From Fictibacillus phosphorivorans (GTDB lineage: Bacteria > Bacillota > Bacilli > Bacillales > Fictibacillaceae), in the NCBI RefSeq assembly GCF_001629705.1, contig NZ_CP015378.1, positions 310,001 through 374,000 on the forward strand: 64,000 bases of DNA. The letters are read 5' to 3'. This document shows positions 42,422-51,107 of this stretch, piece by piece. The notes below the pieces were generated by a model. That model was not told the DNA's origin, did no database searches, and saw nothing but the letters and a program-made list of their open reading frames with translations. The first letter of the stretch is position 1. Every line of letters starts with the position of its first letter. Both the position numbers and the translations under genes were made by a program.

Positions 42422-42841
42422 ATGAGACTAGACCATACCGGAATTGCAGTAAGACGAATAAACGAAGCAATCGAATTTTATACGAATGTACTAGGCGGAA
42501 AGCTGACTGAACGATATACGAGTGAGAAGCCTGGAGTAGAGACCCACATTGCCGTAATTGAGCTTGAAAACCAGGTGATTGAACTTCTTGAACCTACAAG
42601 TAAAACATCTCCGATCGAGCGGTTCATCCGACAGAAGGGAAAGGGTGTGCATCACCTGGCTTATGAAGTGGACGATCTTCTTCAAACGATTGATGACTTT
42701 GAAGCTAGAGGGTATACCTTTTTAAAAGATACGTATCGAACAAATCCTTTTGGCAGAAGGTTGATTTATATGAATCCTGCGCATTCACAAGGACAGATTA
42801 TTGAGCTGTGTGATTATCCGGACAAGAAGAAGGAGAGCTGA
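42422..42841 (+). CDS. VOC-family protein (methylmalonyl-CoA epimerase-like)
   Basis: The 139-residue metalloprotein is made of two beta-alpha-beta-beta-beta modules. The metal-ligand pattern is HTG (H5), then VIELLEP, GVHHLAYEVDD and IIELCDY. This matches methylmalonyl-CoA epimerase or closely related glyoxalase-type enzymes. The start at 42422 follows GAGGTG. It stands alone; no mutase or carboxylase gene is nearby, so the epimerase call is tentative. Confidence 0.75.
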   Translation: MRLDHTGIAVRRINEAIEFYTNVLGGKLTERYTSEKPGVETHIAVIELENQVIELLEPTSKTSPIERFIRQKGKGVHHLAYEVDDLLQTIDDFEARGYTFLKDTYRTNPFGRRLIYMNPAHSQGQIIELCDYPDKKKES

Positions 42842-42997
42842 CTTTAAGTTAGTTCTTTTTTTGATTCTTCAAGTTTATATAATAATAAATATTAATCAGC
42901 CATCTACCATGAAAAATATAGAAAAGATCTTGAAAAGCTCAATCAAAATAATTCATCAGCTGCAAGCTAAATCTTATTAAAACTGATTAACAATGTG

Positions 42998-43062
42998 TAT
43001 AATTTAAAAAGTTAATGTATGTGGAGTCTGACTGAACTTTTTCAGCAGACTCTTTTATTTTA
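42998..43062 (+). promoter_or_regulatory. MFS gene promoter and leader hairpin
   Basis: TATAAT (42998-43003) is followed by a leader with GAGTCT (43024-43029) pairing to AGACTC (43047-43052), an inner CTGAA/TTCAG stem, and TTTTATTTT. The hairpin looks like an intrinsic terminator placed before the MFS start, that is, an attenuator. Upstream, a 23-codon frame at 42910 lacks a ribosome site. Confidence 0.55.
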
Positions 43063-43084
43063 TAAATGATAGGAGTTTTTATTT

Positions 43085-44257
43085 GTGAAGCACCGCAGAT
43101 TGTTAGTCTACCTAGTTGCACTTGCTGCGTTTCTCGGTCCTTTTTCTCAAACGATCTACGTACCTCTTATTCCTGAGGTGACGAGAGAACTTCATACGAC
43201 ACCTTTTTTGGTTAACTTTTCAATTTCGATCTATACCATTTTTCTAGCTTTGATGCAGATGGTTTATGGACCACTTACGGATTCAATCGGACGGCGTAAA
43301 GTGATGCTAACTGGTATCCTCATTTACTTAGTGGCTACAATCGGATGTTATTTTTCTTCAAGCATTGAATTTCTTTTAGTGTGTCGCTCTCTGCAAGCCA
43401 TCGGAATTGCTGCGGGTTCCGTTGTAGCGGTAACGGTCATTGGTGATCTATTCGAAGGAAAAGATCGGATCCAACCTATGGGAACCTTTCAAATGATGGT
43501 GTCACTCGGCCCTGTCTTAGGTCCTGTAGTTGGTGGTTTTTTAAGTGCTTCTTTCGACTTCCATATGATTTTTATTGCGTTAATGTGTGTTGGATTTATT
43601 ATCTTGGCAGGAAATTTTATCTTCTTGCACGAAACAAAACCAAGTACATCAAAAAAACAGAACTTTAGATTTTTAGATTTCCTTTCTATTTTGCAAAACC
43701 GTATTGGTTACACTGTTATCGGTTTAGGATTTATTCAATACTACGCTCTGTATAACTTCTTAGTATTTCTACCAGCTATTATGAGTGAAAGGTACTCATT
43801 GTCTGTAGAACAAAAGGGTTTGGTTTTCCTACCGCTATCACTAGGAATCGTAGTGGGAAGCTTTTTTGGCGGCAAAATGAGAAAATATAATGAACGAAAA
43901 GTGATTGTATACTCTGCCTTTTTGAACGTCGTTTCTTTATTTTTATTTATCCTAGTTTCGAACGTGTCGCTCATCTTATTGATCATTTCAATCTCGTTTT
44001 TCGGTCTGTTCTTAGGTATGTCATTACCCGTTCAGACAGCTCTTCTTACACAAGAGTTTCAATCCAATCGTGCTACGGCAATCGGTACGTATAACTTTTT
44101 TAGGTACATGGGGATGTCGATTGGACCCCTGTTAGGCAGTTTCCTCTATCATCTTGGTAGTTACGGTTTGGTATATGGTTTTGTAGATGCAATCTTACTA
44201 CTTTTTGTCATTTTAATGAGAAAACATTTAATACAAAATAAAAAATCCCTCAATTAG
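43085..44257 (+). CDS. MFS drug-efflux-type transporter (DHA1/Bcr-like)
   Basis: The 390-residue protein has 12 membrane helices. It contains the MFS motif A (YGPLTDSIGRRKVMLTG, about 61-77) and the DHA1 motif C-like MVSLGPVLGPVVGGFL (about 137-152). It likely exports a drug or metabolite using the proton gradient; the substrate is unknown. It starts with GTG and is preceded by a terminator-like leader, suggesting attenuation. Confidence 0.88.
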   Translation: MKHRRLLVYLVALAAFLGPFSQTIYVPLIPEVTRELHTTPFLVNFSISIYTIFLALMQMVYGPLTDSIGRRKVMLTGILIYLVATIGCYFSSSIEFLLVCRSLQAIGIAAGSVVAVTVIGDLFEGKDRIQPMGTFQMMVSLGPVLGPVVGGFLSASFDFHMIFIALMCVGFIILAGNFIFLHETKPSTSKKQNFRFLDFLSILQNRIGYTVIGLGFIQYYALYNFLVFLPAIMSERYSLSVEQKGLVFLPLSLGIVVGSFFGGKMRKYNERKVIVYSAFLNVVSLFLFILVSNVSLILLIISISFFGLFLGMSLPVQTALLTQEFQSNRATAIGTYNFFRYMGMSIGPLLGSFLYHLGSYGLVYGFVDAILLLFVILMRKHLIQNKKSLN

Positions 44258-44347
44258 ATTTTAGAAGCTATTATTTAGGGTATATTGAATCCATACCGTT
44301 CTTGCTGTAAGCTAAGATTAAACAAAAGTTAGACAGGATGTATGAGT

Positions 44348-44578
44348 ATGTATCTTACTATAAAAGAAACGGCTGAATATTTATCAATGCCTGAAGCGGT
44401 AGTTGAAAGCTTAGTACAGCAGAATAAAATCCGTACCATTTTTGACGGTGACCAGCATCTTATTAACAAGGAACAGTTCAATACTCATTTTGAACAGTTG
44501 GAAAAATATAAGAAGATGGTTGAGGAGTACTTGAGTGAACCTATCCCTGAAGACTGGGATGCTAAAGACGAAGATTAA
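44348..44578 (+). CDS. Small excisionase-type HTH protein
   Basis: The 76-residue protein starts with a MerR-superfamily/excisionase helix-turn-helix (YLTIKETAEYLSMPEAVVESL) and wing (NKIRTIFDGDQHLINKEQF), followed by an acidic tail. The second of two in-frame ATGs is preferred for spacing to AGGA. It lies 41 nt before the RsbR-like gene. No phage or integrase is present, so a regulatory role is more likely than excision. Confidence 0.75.
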   Translation: MYLTIKETAEYLSMPEAVVESLVQQNKIRTIFDGDQHLINKEQFNTHFEQLEKYKKMVEEYLSEPIPEDWDAKDED

Positions 44579-44619
44579 AGTAATGATAAATTAGGGTAGA
44601 TGGGGAGAGTGGAAAAGAG

Positions 44620-45453
44620 ATGCATAGAGATAAGGCGCTGCATTCTTTTTTAATGGAGAAAACATGGCAGTTGACGGAAGATTGGTACCAATCCATTGAT
44701 AAATCAAAGGCCACGGGGGTATACGCTTCCACAAATCCCAAGACGATCGAAACGCTAAAAAAACAAAATCACGAATTTCACGAACATTTTTGTGAGGTTT
44801 TTGTTACGGAAGAAAGTAAATTTCTAAAAGACTTTGAAAAATGGGTGTTAATGATCGCTCAAGACGATGAGCACTTGAACACACCTTTAACGGTCATCAT
44901 GAAAGAATTTTTCAACGTACAAAAGCAATATTTAAATCTCATACAAGAATTCGTTAATCTTCATCAAGGTGAATATCCTCAAACGATCATTGATGCATGG
45001 AATGAAATTATTATTGATACGTTTAATAAAATTATGACGTGGTTTGTTGAAGAAAACCAAAAGTATAGTGAAGAAAAATTAATTGCGCAGCAAGAGATGA
45101 TCAACGAGCTAAGTTCACCTGTCATCGCCCTGAATAATCATATGGGACTTCTGCCATTAATCGGTGTGATTGACACACAAAGAGCCAAGTATATCGTTGA
45201 AAATACGCTCGAGCAGTGTACCGAAAAAGAGATCACACATCTTTTTATAGATCTCTCTGGTGTTCTAATCATTGATACGATGGTCGCTCAGCAGATTTTC
45301 TCTCTTATTGAAACGCTCGGTCTCATCGGAGTAAAGTCAACCTTATCTGGCATCCGACCTGAAATTGCTATGACCGCCATTCAATTAGGATTATCCTTTG
45401 AGAAAGTTTCCATAAAGTCGAGTCTTGCTCAAGCGATCGGTTCACAACAATAA
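44620..45453 (+). CDS. RsbR-like stressosome STAS protein
   Basis: The 277-residue protein has an N-terminal non-haem-globin-like helical sensor domain (about 1-150) joined by a helix to a C-terminal STAS domain (about 165-275: SSPVIALNNHMGLLPLIGVID, FIDLSGVLIIDTMVAQQIF). STAS proteins of this layout form stressosomes with RsbS and are phosphorylated by RsbT. The GVLIIDT segment holds the usual Thr site region. It is a stand-alone paralogue rather than part of an rsbRST cluster. Confidence 0.85.
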   Translation: MHRDKALHSFLMEKTWQLTEDWYQSIDKSKATGVYASTNPKTIETLKKQNHEFHEHFCEVFVTEESKFLKDFEKWVLMIAQDDEHLNTPLTVIMKEFFNVQKQYLNLIQEFVNLHQGEYPQTIIDAWNEIIIDTFNKIMTWFVEENQKYSEEKLIAQQEMINELSSPVIALNNHMGLLPLIGVIDTQRAKYIVENTLEQCTEKEITHLFIDLSGVLIIDTMVAQQIFSLIETLGLIGVKSTLSGIRPEIAMTAIQLGLSFEKVSIKSSLAQAIGSQQ

Positions 45454-45473
45454 CGAATAACATGATAGAACGG

Positions 45474-45500
45474 AGACCAGGGGGACCTGGTCTTTTATTT
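45474..45500 (+). terminator. Terminator of the RsbR-like gene
   Basis: AGACCAGG and CCTGGTCT pair around GGGA, followed by TTTATTTTT. Confidence 0.88.
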
Positions 45501-45576
45501 TTGTATATCAGAATTTGTCCATGCCACCTTCTCATAAACTTTAAATGTACATCATTTTCTAAAAAGGGTGTTGAGA

Positions 45577-46917
45577 ATGGACATTTTCGAAGGTTTAACG
45601 GGGGAAGTGATTTTACCTGACGATCCGCAATATGACGCTGCACGGCAAGAATGGAATAGAGCCATTCAAAAGTTTCCTAGTGTTATTGTCTATTGTTCTG
45701 AATATGAAGATGTAAGCCAAGCTATTTTGTGGGCACAAAAATATGGTAAAGATATTCGAATCCGATCAGGTGGTCATCATTACGAAGGCTATTCGGCGGG
45801 TAATGGTGTATTGGTTATAGACATCAGTCGGTTGAATGATGTAACTATTAATGAGGAAAATGGAAGGGTTAAAGTTCAAGCAGGTATTCAAAACAAAGAT
45901 CTCTATCAAGCGATAGGTTCTAGAGGATATCCATTTCCAGGAGGAACTTGCCCTACTGTAGGCGTAAGTGGCTTTGTGCTTGGTGCAGGATGGGGTTTCT
46001 CTAGCCGGTTATTTGGCTTGGGTTGTGACAGCTTGGTCGAACTGGAGTTAATCAACTACAAAGGTAATGTTCTAAAAGTGAATGAAACAGAAAACAGTGA
46101 TCTGTTTTGGGCATGCAAAGGTGCAGGAGGAGGCAACTTTGGAGTGGTTGTTTCCATGACGTTCAAACTGCCGCCTAAAGTAGAACAAGTGACACTGTTT
46201 GAACTATATAAGCCTGGTGCCACAACAAAAGAACTAGGTAAGTTTTTGCGAATATGGCAGAAATGGCTTGTAAATCTAGATGACCGAATGTGTTTGAATG
46301 CTAGCATGTATAACGCTGTGAGTGAAGGACTTGCTATCTTTGGCAGGGGATTTTTTTATGGAAAAAAGGAAGAAGCATTGGAGCTACTAAACGTTTATAA
46401 AAAAATAAATGGATTTCAGATTTCCGCCAGATCTTTACCGTTTTTAGAAGCTGTTAAGGAAGTACAGTCTACTTATCCGCCTTATGAAAAGTTTAAATCG
46501 ACCGGACGTTTCGTATACAAAGAATACGACTGTGAAGAAGTAGAGGCGATTGTCAATCTTGTGAAAAAGCGTGCAGAAGGTTCTATTTTTGCAGCACTTA
46601 CGGTGTATGCAATGGGGGGGCAGATTCGAAATGTAGGTAAAACAGAGTCTGCTTTTTATTACCGAAAAGCACGCTATATTTTAGGTATCCAATCCGTATG
46701 GGAAGATCCAGCAGTCGCAGAAGAAAATAGAAGATGGGTGGAAAAAAGGTTCAGATACTTGAAGACCATCACGAAAGGGTCATTTATTAATTTTCCATAC
46801 AGCGAACTGAAAGACTATGAAAAAGAGTACTTTGGCAGAAATGTTGATAGGCTTCAACGAATCAATCAAAAATACGATCCTAAAAGAGTGTTTGCTTTTC
46901 CGCAATCCATTCGTTGA
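45577..46917 (+). CDS. FAD-linked oxidase, berberine-bridge-enzyme type
   Basis: The 446-residue protein has a PCMH-type FAD domain. RSGGHHYEGYS (H67) and FPGGTCPTVGVSGFVLGAGW (C125) are the His and Cys that bind FAD covalently twice in this family. The C-terminal BBE segment (LQRINQKYDPKRVFAFPQSI) completes the fold. Bacterial members oxidise sugars or secondary metabolites; CotQ/YvdP of B. subtilis is a spore-coat relative of similar length. No signal peptide is present. The substrate is unknown. Confidence 0.88.
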   Translation: MDIFEGLTGEVILPDDPQYDAARQEWNRAIQKFPSVIVYCSEYEDVSQAILWAQKYGKDIRIRSGGHHYEGYSAGNGVLVIDISRLNDVTINEENGRVKVQAGIQNKDLYQAIGSRGYPFPGGTCPTVGVSGFVLGAGWGFSSRLFGLGCDSLVELELINYKGNVLKVNETENSDLFWACKGAGGGNFGVVVSMTFKLPPKVEQVTLFELYKPGATTKELGKFLRIWQKWLVNLDDRMCLNASMYNAVSEGLAIFGRGFFYGKKEEALELLNVYKKINGFQISARSLPFLEAVKEVQSTYPPYEKFKSTGRFVYKEYDCEEVEAIVNLVKKRAEGSIFAALTVYAMGGQIRNVGKTESAFYYRKARYILGIQSVWEDPAVAEENRRWVEKRFRYLKTITKGSFINFPYSELKDYEKEYFGRNVDRLQRINQKYDPKRVFAFPQSIR

Positions 46918-46962
46918 TATAAACTATAGGTAGAGTGCTGTTTGGCAAAGGAGTTTGTATCA

Positions 46963-47496
46963 TTGAAAATATTTAAAAGTATACTGTTTCTTGCAATCCT
47001 TGCGTCTATTTTTTATCTGGTATCACTAGAATGGAAAAAGAGAAACACACCACTGCCTACTGAAATGAATCCGATTGTGGCAGAGAATCGTGATCTTCTA
47101 ATACAAAAAGCGTCCGAAAAAGGAATTAATATTGTAATAACCGATGATTTTCGATCCGCAGCAGAACAGGATCGGCTGTATGAACAAGGCCGTTCACGAG
47201 AAGGAACCATCGTTACTCATGTGGAAGGCGGAGAGTCTTATCATAACTATGGTCTAGCGATTGATTTTGCTCTTAAGTTAGATGATGGTTCAGTGGTCTG
47301 GAATCTTGAACGAGATGACAATGGGAATGGGCAGTCGGATTGGATGGAAGTGGTTGGAATCGCCAAAGATTTGGGTTTCGAATGGGGTGGAGATTGGGCG
47401 GGCTTTAAAGACTACCCACACCTTGAGATGAATTTTGGATTAAGTATTCGAGAGTTGCAGTATGGAGAGCGGCCACCATCTAATATCAGGAACTAA
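46963..47496 (+). CDS. Membrane-anchored M15 peptidoglycan peptidase (CwlK/VanY-like)
   Basis: The 177-residue protein has an N-terminal membrane anchor (about 3-21) and an M15C-type peptidase domain. Zinc-site residues are visible in SYHNYGLAIDFAL (His and Asp) and YPHLEMNF (His). TDDFRSAAEQDRLYEQGR is the usual substrate-side region. It likely cuts L-Ala-D-Glu or D-Ala-type bonds of peptidoglycan. The TTG at 46963 follows AAAGGAG by 9 nt; an earlier TTG lies inside that site. Confidence 0.87.
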   Translation: MKIFKSILFLAILASIFYLVSLEWKKRNTPLPTEMNPIVAENRDLLIQKASEKGINIVITDDFRSAAEQDRLYEQGRSREGTIVTHVEGGESYHNYGLAIDFALKLDDGSVVWNLERDDNGNGQSDWMEVVGIAKDLGFEWGGDWAGFKDYPHLEMNFGLSIRELQYGERPPSNIRN

Positions 47497-47521
47497 GGAA
47501 ATCCTTAGTTCCATTTTTTTG
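47489..47521 (+). terminator. Terminator of the M15 peptidase gene
   Basis: A perfect 11-bp stem (GGAACTAAGGA / TCCTTAGTTCC) overlaps the stop codon and is followed by ATTTTTTTG. Confidence 0.93.
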
Positions 47522-47685
47522 TACACTTTTAAAAGGGATGAGTAAAGAACTATTTTAAATGGTTTATTTTAGGAGAGAAGGGGTATATTTTACGTGGAAA
47601 AATATAACTATTAATGGTATTTTTATATAATGATAGGGAAATGGACCTGATGAATTAGTAACTAGGTGATATGGGAGGTATAGGT

Positions 47686-48114
47686 GTGGGATTTTCAGAT
47701 GATTTAAGTGCTATCTATAGCAGCTTATCAAGTCGTACCGCGGCCATAGATGAAAAAATCTCTAGGCTGCAGCGAGCTAAAGGTGAGATTAATCAAGAAC
47801 AGAACACGAGTATGCAAGAAATTCGCAAGATACTAGAACCAGAGCTTGGTAGTTTGTGGATGGGAAATCGAGCGAACGCCTTTGATCAATCGAGAGAAGA
47901 AGCATATAAGATTATGCAAGAAATAGTAAACGACGACTATGAGGATTACCAACAAAAGATTGGTGTTGTAATTGGTCTATTAAAAGTAGAGAGAGAATCT
48001 TTGAGTGTTATTGGCGGCTTAGCAAATGAGGCGAGTCAATTGCTAGACAAGGGAGAAGATGCTCTTGAGGAACTAGGAAGTCGAATTGATGATCTGAAAA
48101 GGAGGATCTTTTAA
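47686..48114 (+). CDS. DUF5082 (YwqH-like) WXG-type partner of an LXG toxin
   Basis: The 142-residue helical hairpin protein has a LGSLWMGNRANAF turn (W-x-G-type) in the middle, as in WXG100-like type VII secretion partners. The GTG at 47686 has GGGAGG 7 nt upstream; the ATG at 47671 lies in that site. It overlaps the next gene by 1 nt. In B. subtilis the ywqHIJ order is the same: two small partners, then an LXG toxin. Confidence 0.85.
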   Translation: MGFSDDLSAIYSSLSSRTAAIDEKISRLQRAKGEINQEQNTSMQEIRKILEPELGSLWMGNRANAFDQSREEAYKIMQEIVNDDYEDYQQKIGVVIGLLKVERESLSVIGGLANEASQLLDKGEDALEELGSRIDDLKRRIF

Positions 48115-48383
48115 TGCAGACCATAAAGCTACAATTTCATGATGTTACTCAACAACTGGGTGAAACACAGAAAGCGCTTGACGCTCTTACTCTTCCAAGC
48201 CCTTCAGCTGGAGCACTTGGAAAGAACGAACTTCAGTTTACGAAAGAATTTCTGCAACGTGAAGAAAATCTTCATAAGATGATACTTGAGTACATGAATG
48301 TAGTAACAAAAAATATTGAGGATACAAAAGCGAATATTGAGATTCTAAAGAATCAGGATGAAGCGATTTTTAGAAATAAATAG
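48114..48383 (+). CDS. DUF5344 (YwqI-like) LXG-toxin partner
   Basis: The 89-residue, all-helical protein contains a central LPSPSAGALGKNELQFTKEF turn. It matches the second small partner that binds the LXG domain and forms the export-ready complex in type VII secretion. Its ATG shares its first base with the preceding stop codon. Confidence 0.82.
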   Translation: MQTIKLQFHDVTQQLGETQKALDALTLPSPSAGALGKNELQFTKEFLQREENLHKMILEYMNVVTKNIEDTKANIEILKNQDEAIFRNK

Positions 48384-48401
48384 AAAGAGGGCATCTTGAA
48401 A

Positions 48402-50531
48402 ATGAGAAGTCATGTACTTGAAGCTTCAACTTTAAATGCTGCAACTGAAGAAAGAGCCCATCAATATGAAAGACTAAGAGAGCAGTTCCAATCCTTAAGA
48501 ACAGAGCTTGCTAAGATTGCAGAAGACAGCGACTTTCAAGGTAAGGGAGCTGAAGCCATCAAGGGCTTTTATCAAGGGCAAATTGATGTAGTAGATGCAT
48601 GGATACAATTGATTGATATAAATTTGTTATTTTTTAAAGGAATTCCAGGTGATACAGAGGAAGTTGATCTTTCGGGGGATACGGTTGTTCAGGTTCCATT
48701 TTTAGAAGAGAACGTAGAACGAGCGGGGAGAATGGCAAAAGATATAGTTGCAGATCAACAGGATGAACTACAACGCATTTTTAGCGACATCAGTGATCTG
48801 GTCTCTCTTTCTGTGTTCTCAAAGGATGCTTTTGAAGACCAAATGGATAAAGCTGAAAAGCGTCGGTCAGAAACGGTTGAAAAGGTTAATGAGTTAGATC
48901 AAAGATTAACCGATGAATATGCTGTGTCTCAAGGACAAGAACAATATATTTATGCACTATTTGCTCAATTAATGGAAGCGACACGTAAAGGTGAAACCAT
49001 TTCACCTTTATATTTTAATGCGGAAGCTTACCATAACAGCGAAGTATACAAAGCTATCACTAAAGTAAAAGATGAGAACGATAAGTATATAAACTTTAAG
49101 AAAGAACAAAAAGAAGCAAGAGAGATACAAAAAGAAATGGAAGAGATGGAGAACCGTCCATGGTATGAAAAAGCATGGGATACGGTCTCTACCTTTACGG
49201 GAGAAGTCACAGGGTATTATGATTCCATCCGTGCATCAACAGGTGTTGACCCAGTGACAGGAAGAAAGCTTTCGGAATCCGAACGTATTACAGCAGGTGC
49301 TATGGCGGCAGCTGGATTTATACCGGTCATCGGTTGGGCTGGAAGAGCGGTTAAGGGCGGATCCGCTATTTATAAAACAGTAAAAGCCGCAAATACTGCC
49401 GATCACATGCTAGATTCATATAAAACAGCTCAAGGTCTTACGAGACTTCAAAAAGCAGAATACGGTATCTATGGCCTTGTATCTGCAAATGGATTCGGCG
49501 AGTATTTTACAGGTAAAGATATGTTCGGAAATGAGTTGTCAGAAGAGCAAAGAAATCAAAGTTTATTTAATGCGTTTGCAATTGCAGGTGTGGGTAGTGC
49601 TGGATATGCGTTGGATCGTATGGATATTGGTAAGGTGCTTCAAAATAAGTTTCCGCTCAATAGAACAAATAAGATAATTAAAAAATTTGAAAAAGACATT
49701 GATAAACATCCCCAAAAAGAAATTATTAAAGATGTTTTAAAATACGTAGAAAAAAAACAAATTTCAGTATCTACACAGAAGCTACTAGACGAACATGTTG
49801 TAAAGGAAGTTATAAATAGAGTAGGCCCGAATCTGAAAAGATCAGATATTAGTAATTTGAAATGGGAAATCATCGAAAAATCTACTATAAGAAATAAAGA
49901 AAAATTGACTCCTTCTCAAAGAGCGAGATTATGGCAAGGTTCTTCCCCATATTTTGGTCTAGATGAATATGAAGACTTTATAATGTCTAAAGGTACTAAA
50001 GTATATACGGGATATCCATTTCCTACAGGATATAGTTTTACAAAAACTGTTTTAGATAGTGTTAATGGAGACTCAAAGGAACTATTCCAAGGGGTGCAAG
50101 TTAACCCACGAGTTTCCCAAGATGGTACAGGTGATTATAAATATCAAATCATTGCTTTTGAGTTTCTTGAAGATATTCCATCAGCAAGGGGTATTACAAA
50201 TGCCAATCCACAATTAGGTAATGGAGGATTGGAACAAATATTCACACCCGATTTTAAGGAACTTGTTCGAGACGGGAAAGTCATACCTATCCTAAATGAT
50301 GAAACAATTAAAATGTTAAAGTCTAATGGAATTGAATTTGATAAAGAACTATTACAATTAATTGATTCAGAAGGCAATTATATTCACAAAAGTATATGCG
50401 ATACTTTTATTTCAATTGCTGATGACAAAAACATAGTAAAATTAGAAAACAATATCTTAAGTGAAGAAGAAGTTCTAGATATTGAAAAAGCAATTGAAAA
50501 AGTAGCTAAAAATGGTGGAGGTATTTACTAA
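48402..50531 (+). CDS. LXG polymorphic toxin (type VII secretion effector)
   Basis: The 709-residue protein has three parts. An LXG domain occupies about 1-230, including LQRIFSDISDLVSLS. A PT-TG pretoxin region occupies about 255-320, with WYEKAWDTVSTFTGEVTGYY and AAGFIPVIGWAGRAVKGG. The C-terminal variable part is about 400-709. The last region, with ITNANPQLGNGGLEQIFTPD, resembles the GGG-Q ending of TNT-type NAD glycohydrolase toxins, but this is inference and the activity is unproven. The C-terminal coding DNA is visibly more AT-rich than the N-terminal part, as expected for exchanged toxin modules. The next gene is the probable immunity gene. Confidence 0.88.
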   Translation: MRSHVLEASTLNAATEERAHQYERLREQFQSLRTELAKIAEDSDFQGKGAEAIKGFYQGQIDVVDAWIQLIDINLLFFKGIPGDTEEVDLSGDTVVQVPFLEENVERAGRMAKDIVADQQDELQRIFSDISDLVSLSVFSKDAFEDQMDKAEKRRSETVEKVNELDQRLTDEYAVSQGQEQYIYALFAQLMEATRKGETISPLYFNAEAYHNSEVYKAITKVKDENDKYINFKKEQKEAREIQKEMEEMENRPWYEKAWDTVSTFTGEVTGYYDSIRASTGVDPVTGRKLSESERITAGAMAAAGFIPVIGWAGRAVKGGSAIYKTVKAANTADHMLDSYKTAQGLTRLQKAEYGIYGLVSANGFGEYFTGKDMFGNELSEEQRNQSLFNAFAIAGVGSAGYALDRMDIGKVLQNKFPLNRTNKIIKKFEKDIDKHPQKEIIKDVLKYVEKKQISVSTQKLLDEHVVKEVINRVGPNLKRSDISNLKWEIIEKSTIRNKEKLTPSQRARLWQGSSPYFGLDEYEDFIMSKGTKVYTGYPFPTGYSFTKTVLDSVNGDSKELFQGVQVNPRVSQDGTGDYKYQIIAFEFLEDIPSARGITNANPQLGNGGLEQIFTPDFKELVRDGKVIPILNDETIKMLKSNGIEFDKELLQLIDSEGNYIHKSICDTFISIADDKNIVKLENNILSEEEVLDIEKAIEKVAKNGGGIY

Positions 50532-50938
50532 TGAGTGGTTTGAAAGATGGAATAATTTATATTGACGGCTTTGAAATTTCACCTAGTACTAAAATTACTG
50601 AGGTTATAAACTACTTTCCAAATGATAAAATAAAAATAATTGCTAATGGTGAATCAGTTAGATTTATAAAGCCAGTTACGCTGGGTAATAAAAATTTTTA
50701 TGTCAGATTAGCATCAGCTAATAGTTTAATAACATCTGTAAATTTGGTTGTTTTTGATCCTGCTTTAAATGAATGGGATGTTGAACCTAAAGCAGATCTA
50801 CACGGTGAGTGGTTGTGTGAACAGTTAGGATACCCTCAAGGTTTGCTAGATGAGAATCTATTTAACTGGGGAAAAATCATTCAATGGGAAGATTTTAGGT
50901 CTCGCCAGACACAAATTAATATACTCTATAATAATTAG
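50531..50938 (+). CDS. Probable immunity protein for the LXG toxin
   Basis: The 135-residue protein is predicted soluble. It begins at an ATG sharing a base with the toxin stop, so the two are translated together. The sequence is AT-rich like the toxin C-terminus. No family was recognised. Position, size and composition point to an antitoxin that binds the toxin domain in the cytoplasm. Confidence 0.7.
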   Translation: MSGLKDGIIYIDGFEISPSTKITEVINYFPNDKIKIIANGESVRFIKPVTLGNKNFYVRLASANSLITSVNLVVFDPALNEWDVEPKADLHGEWLCEQLGYPQGLLDENLFNWGKIIQWEDFRSRQTQINILYNN

Positions 50939-51107
50939 GTTTAAAGATTTTTTGTTAGAGTTACTTAGATTTTTAATAGTCCGGCATTATCTCTTCTGAA
51001 AAGTTTTCTAAATTATATTATAACTAGAGCTCAAGTCTAAATAATAATCGCAGAAATTTTCATGATTACTGAAGATTAAATTGGATATTTTAAAGGATGG
51101 GGTTTAC

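Noticed and set aside
42910..42981. 23-codon leader peptide for the MFS gene
   Set aside because: It lacks a ribosome site and lies upstream of the best promoter, so it would not be on the same transcript.
44348..44578. Prophage remnant because of the excisionase-type HTH
   Set aside because: No integrase, attachment-site repeat or phage gene is nearby; such HTH domains also occur in ordinary regulators.
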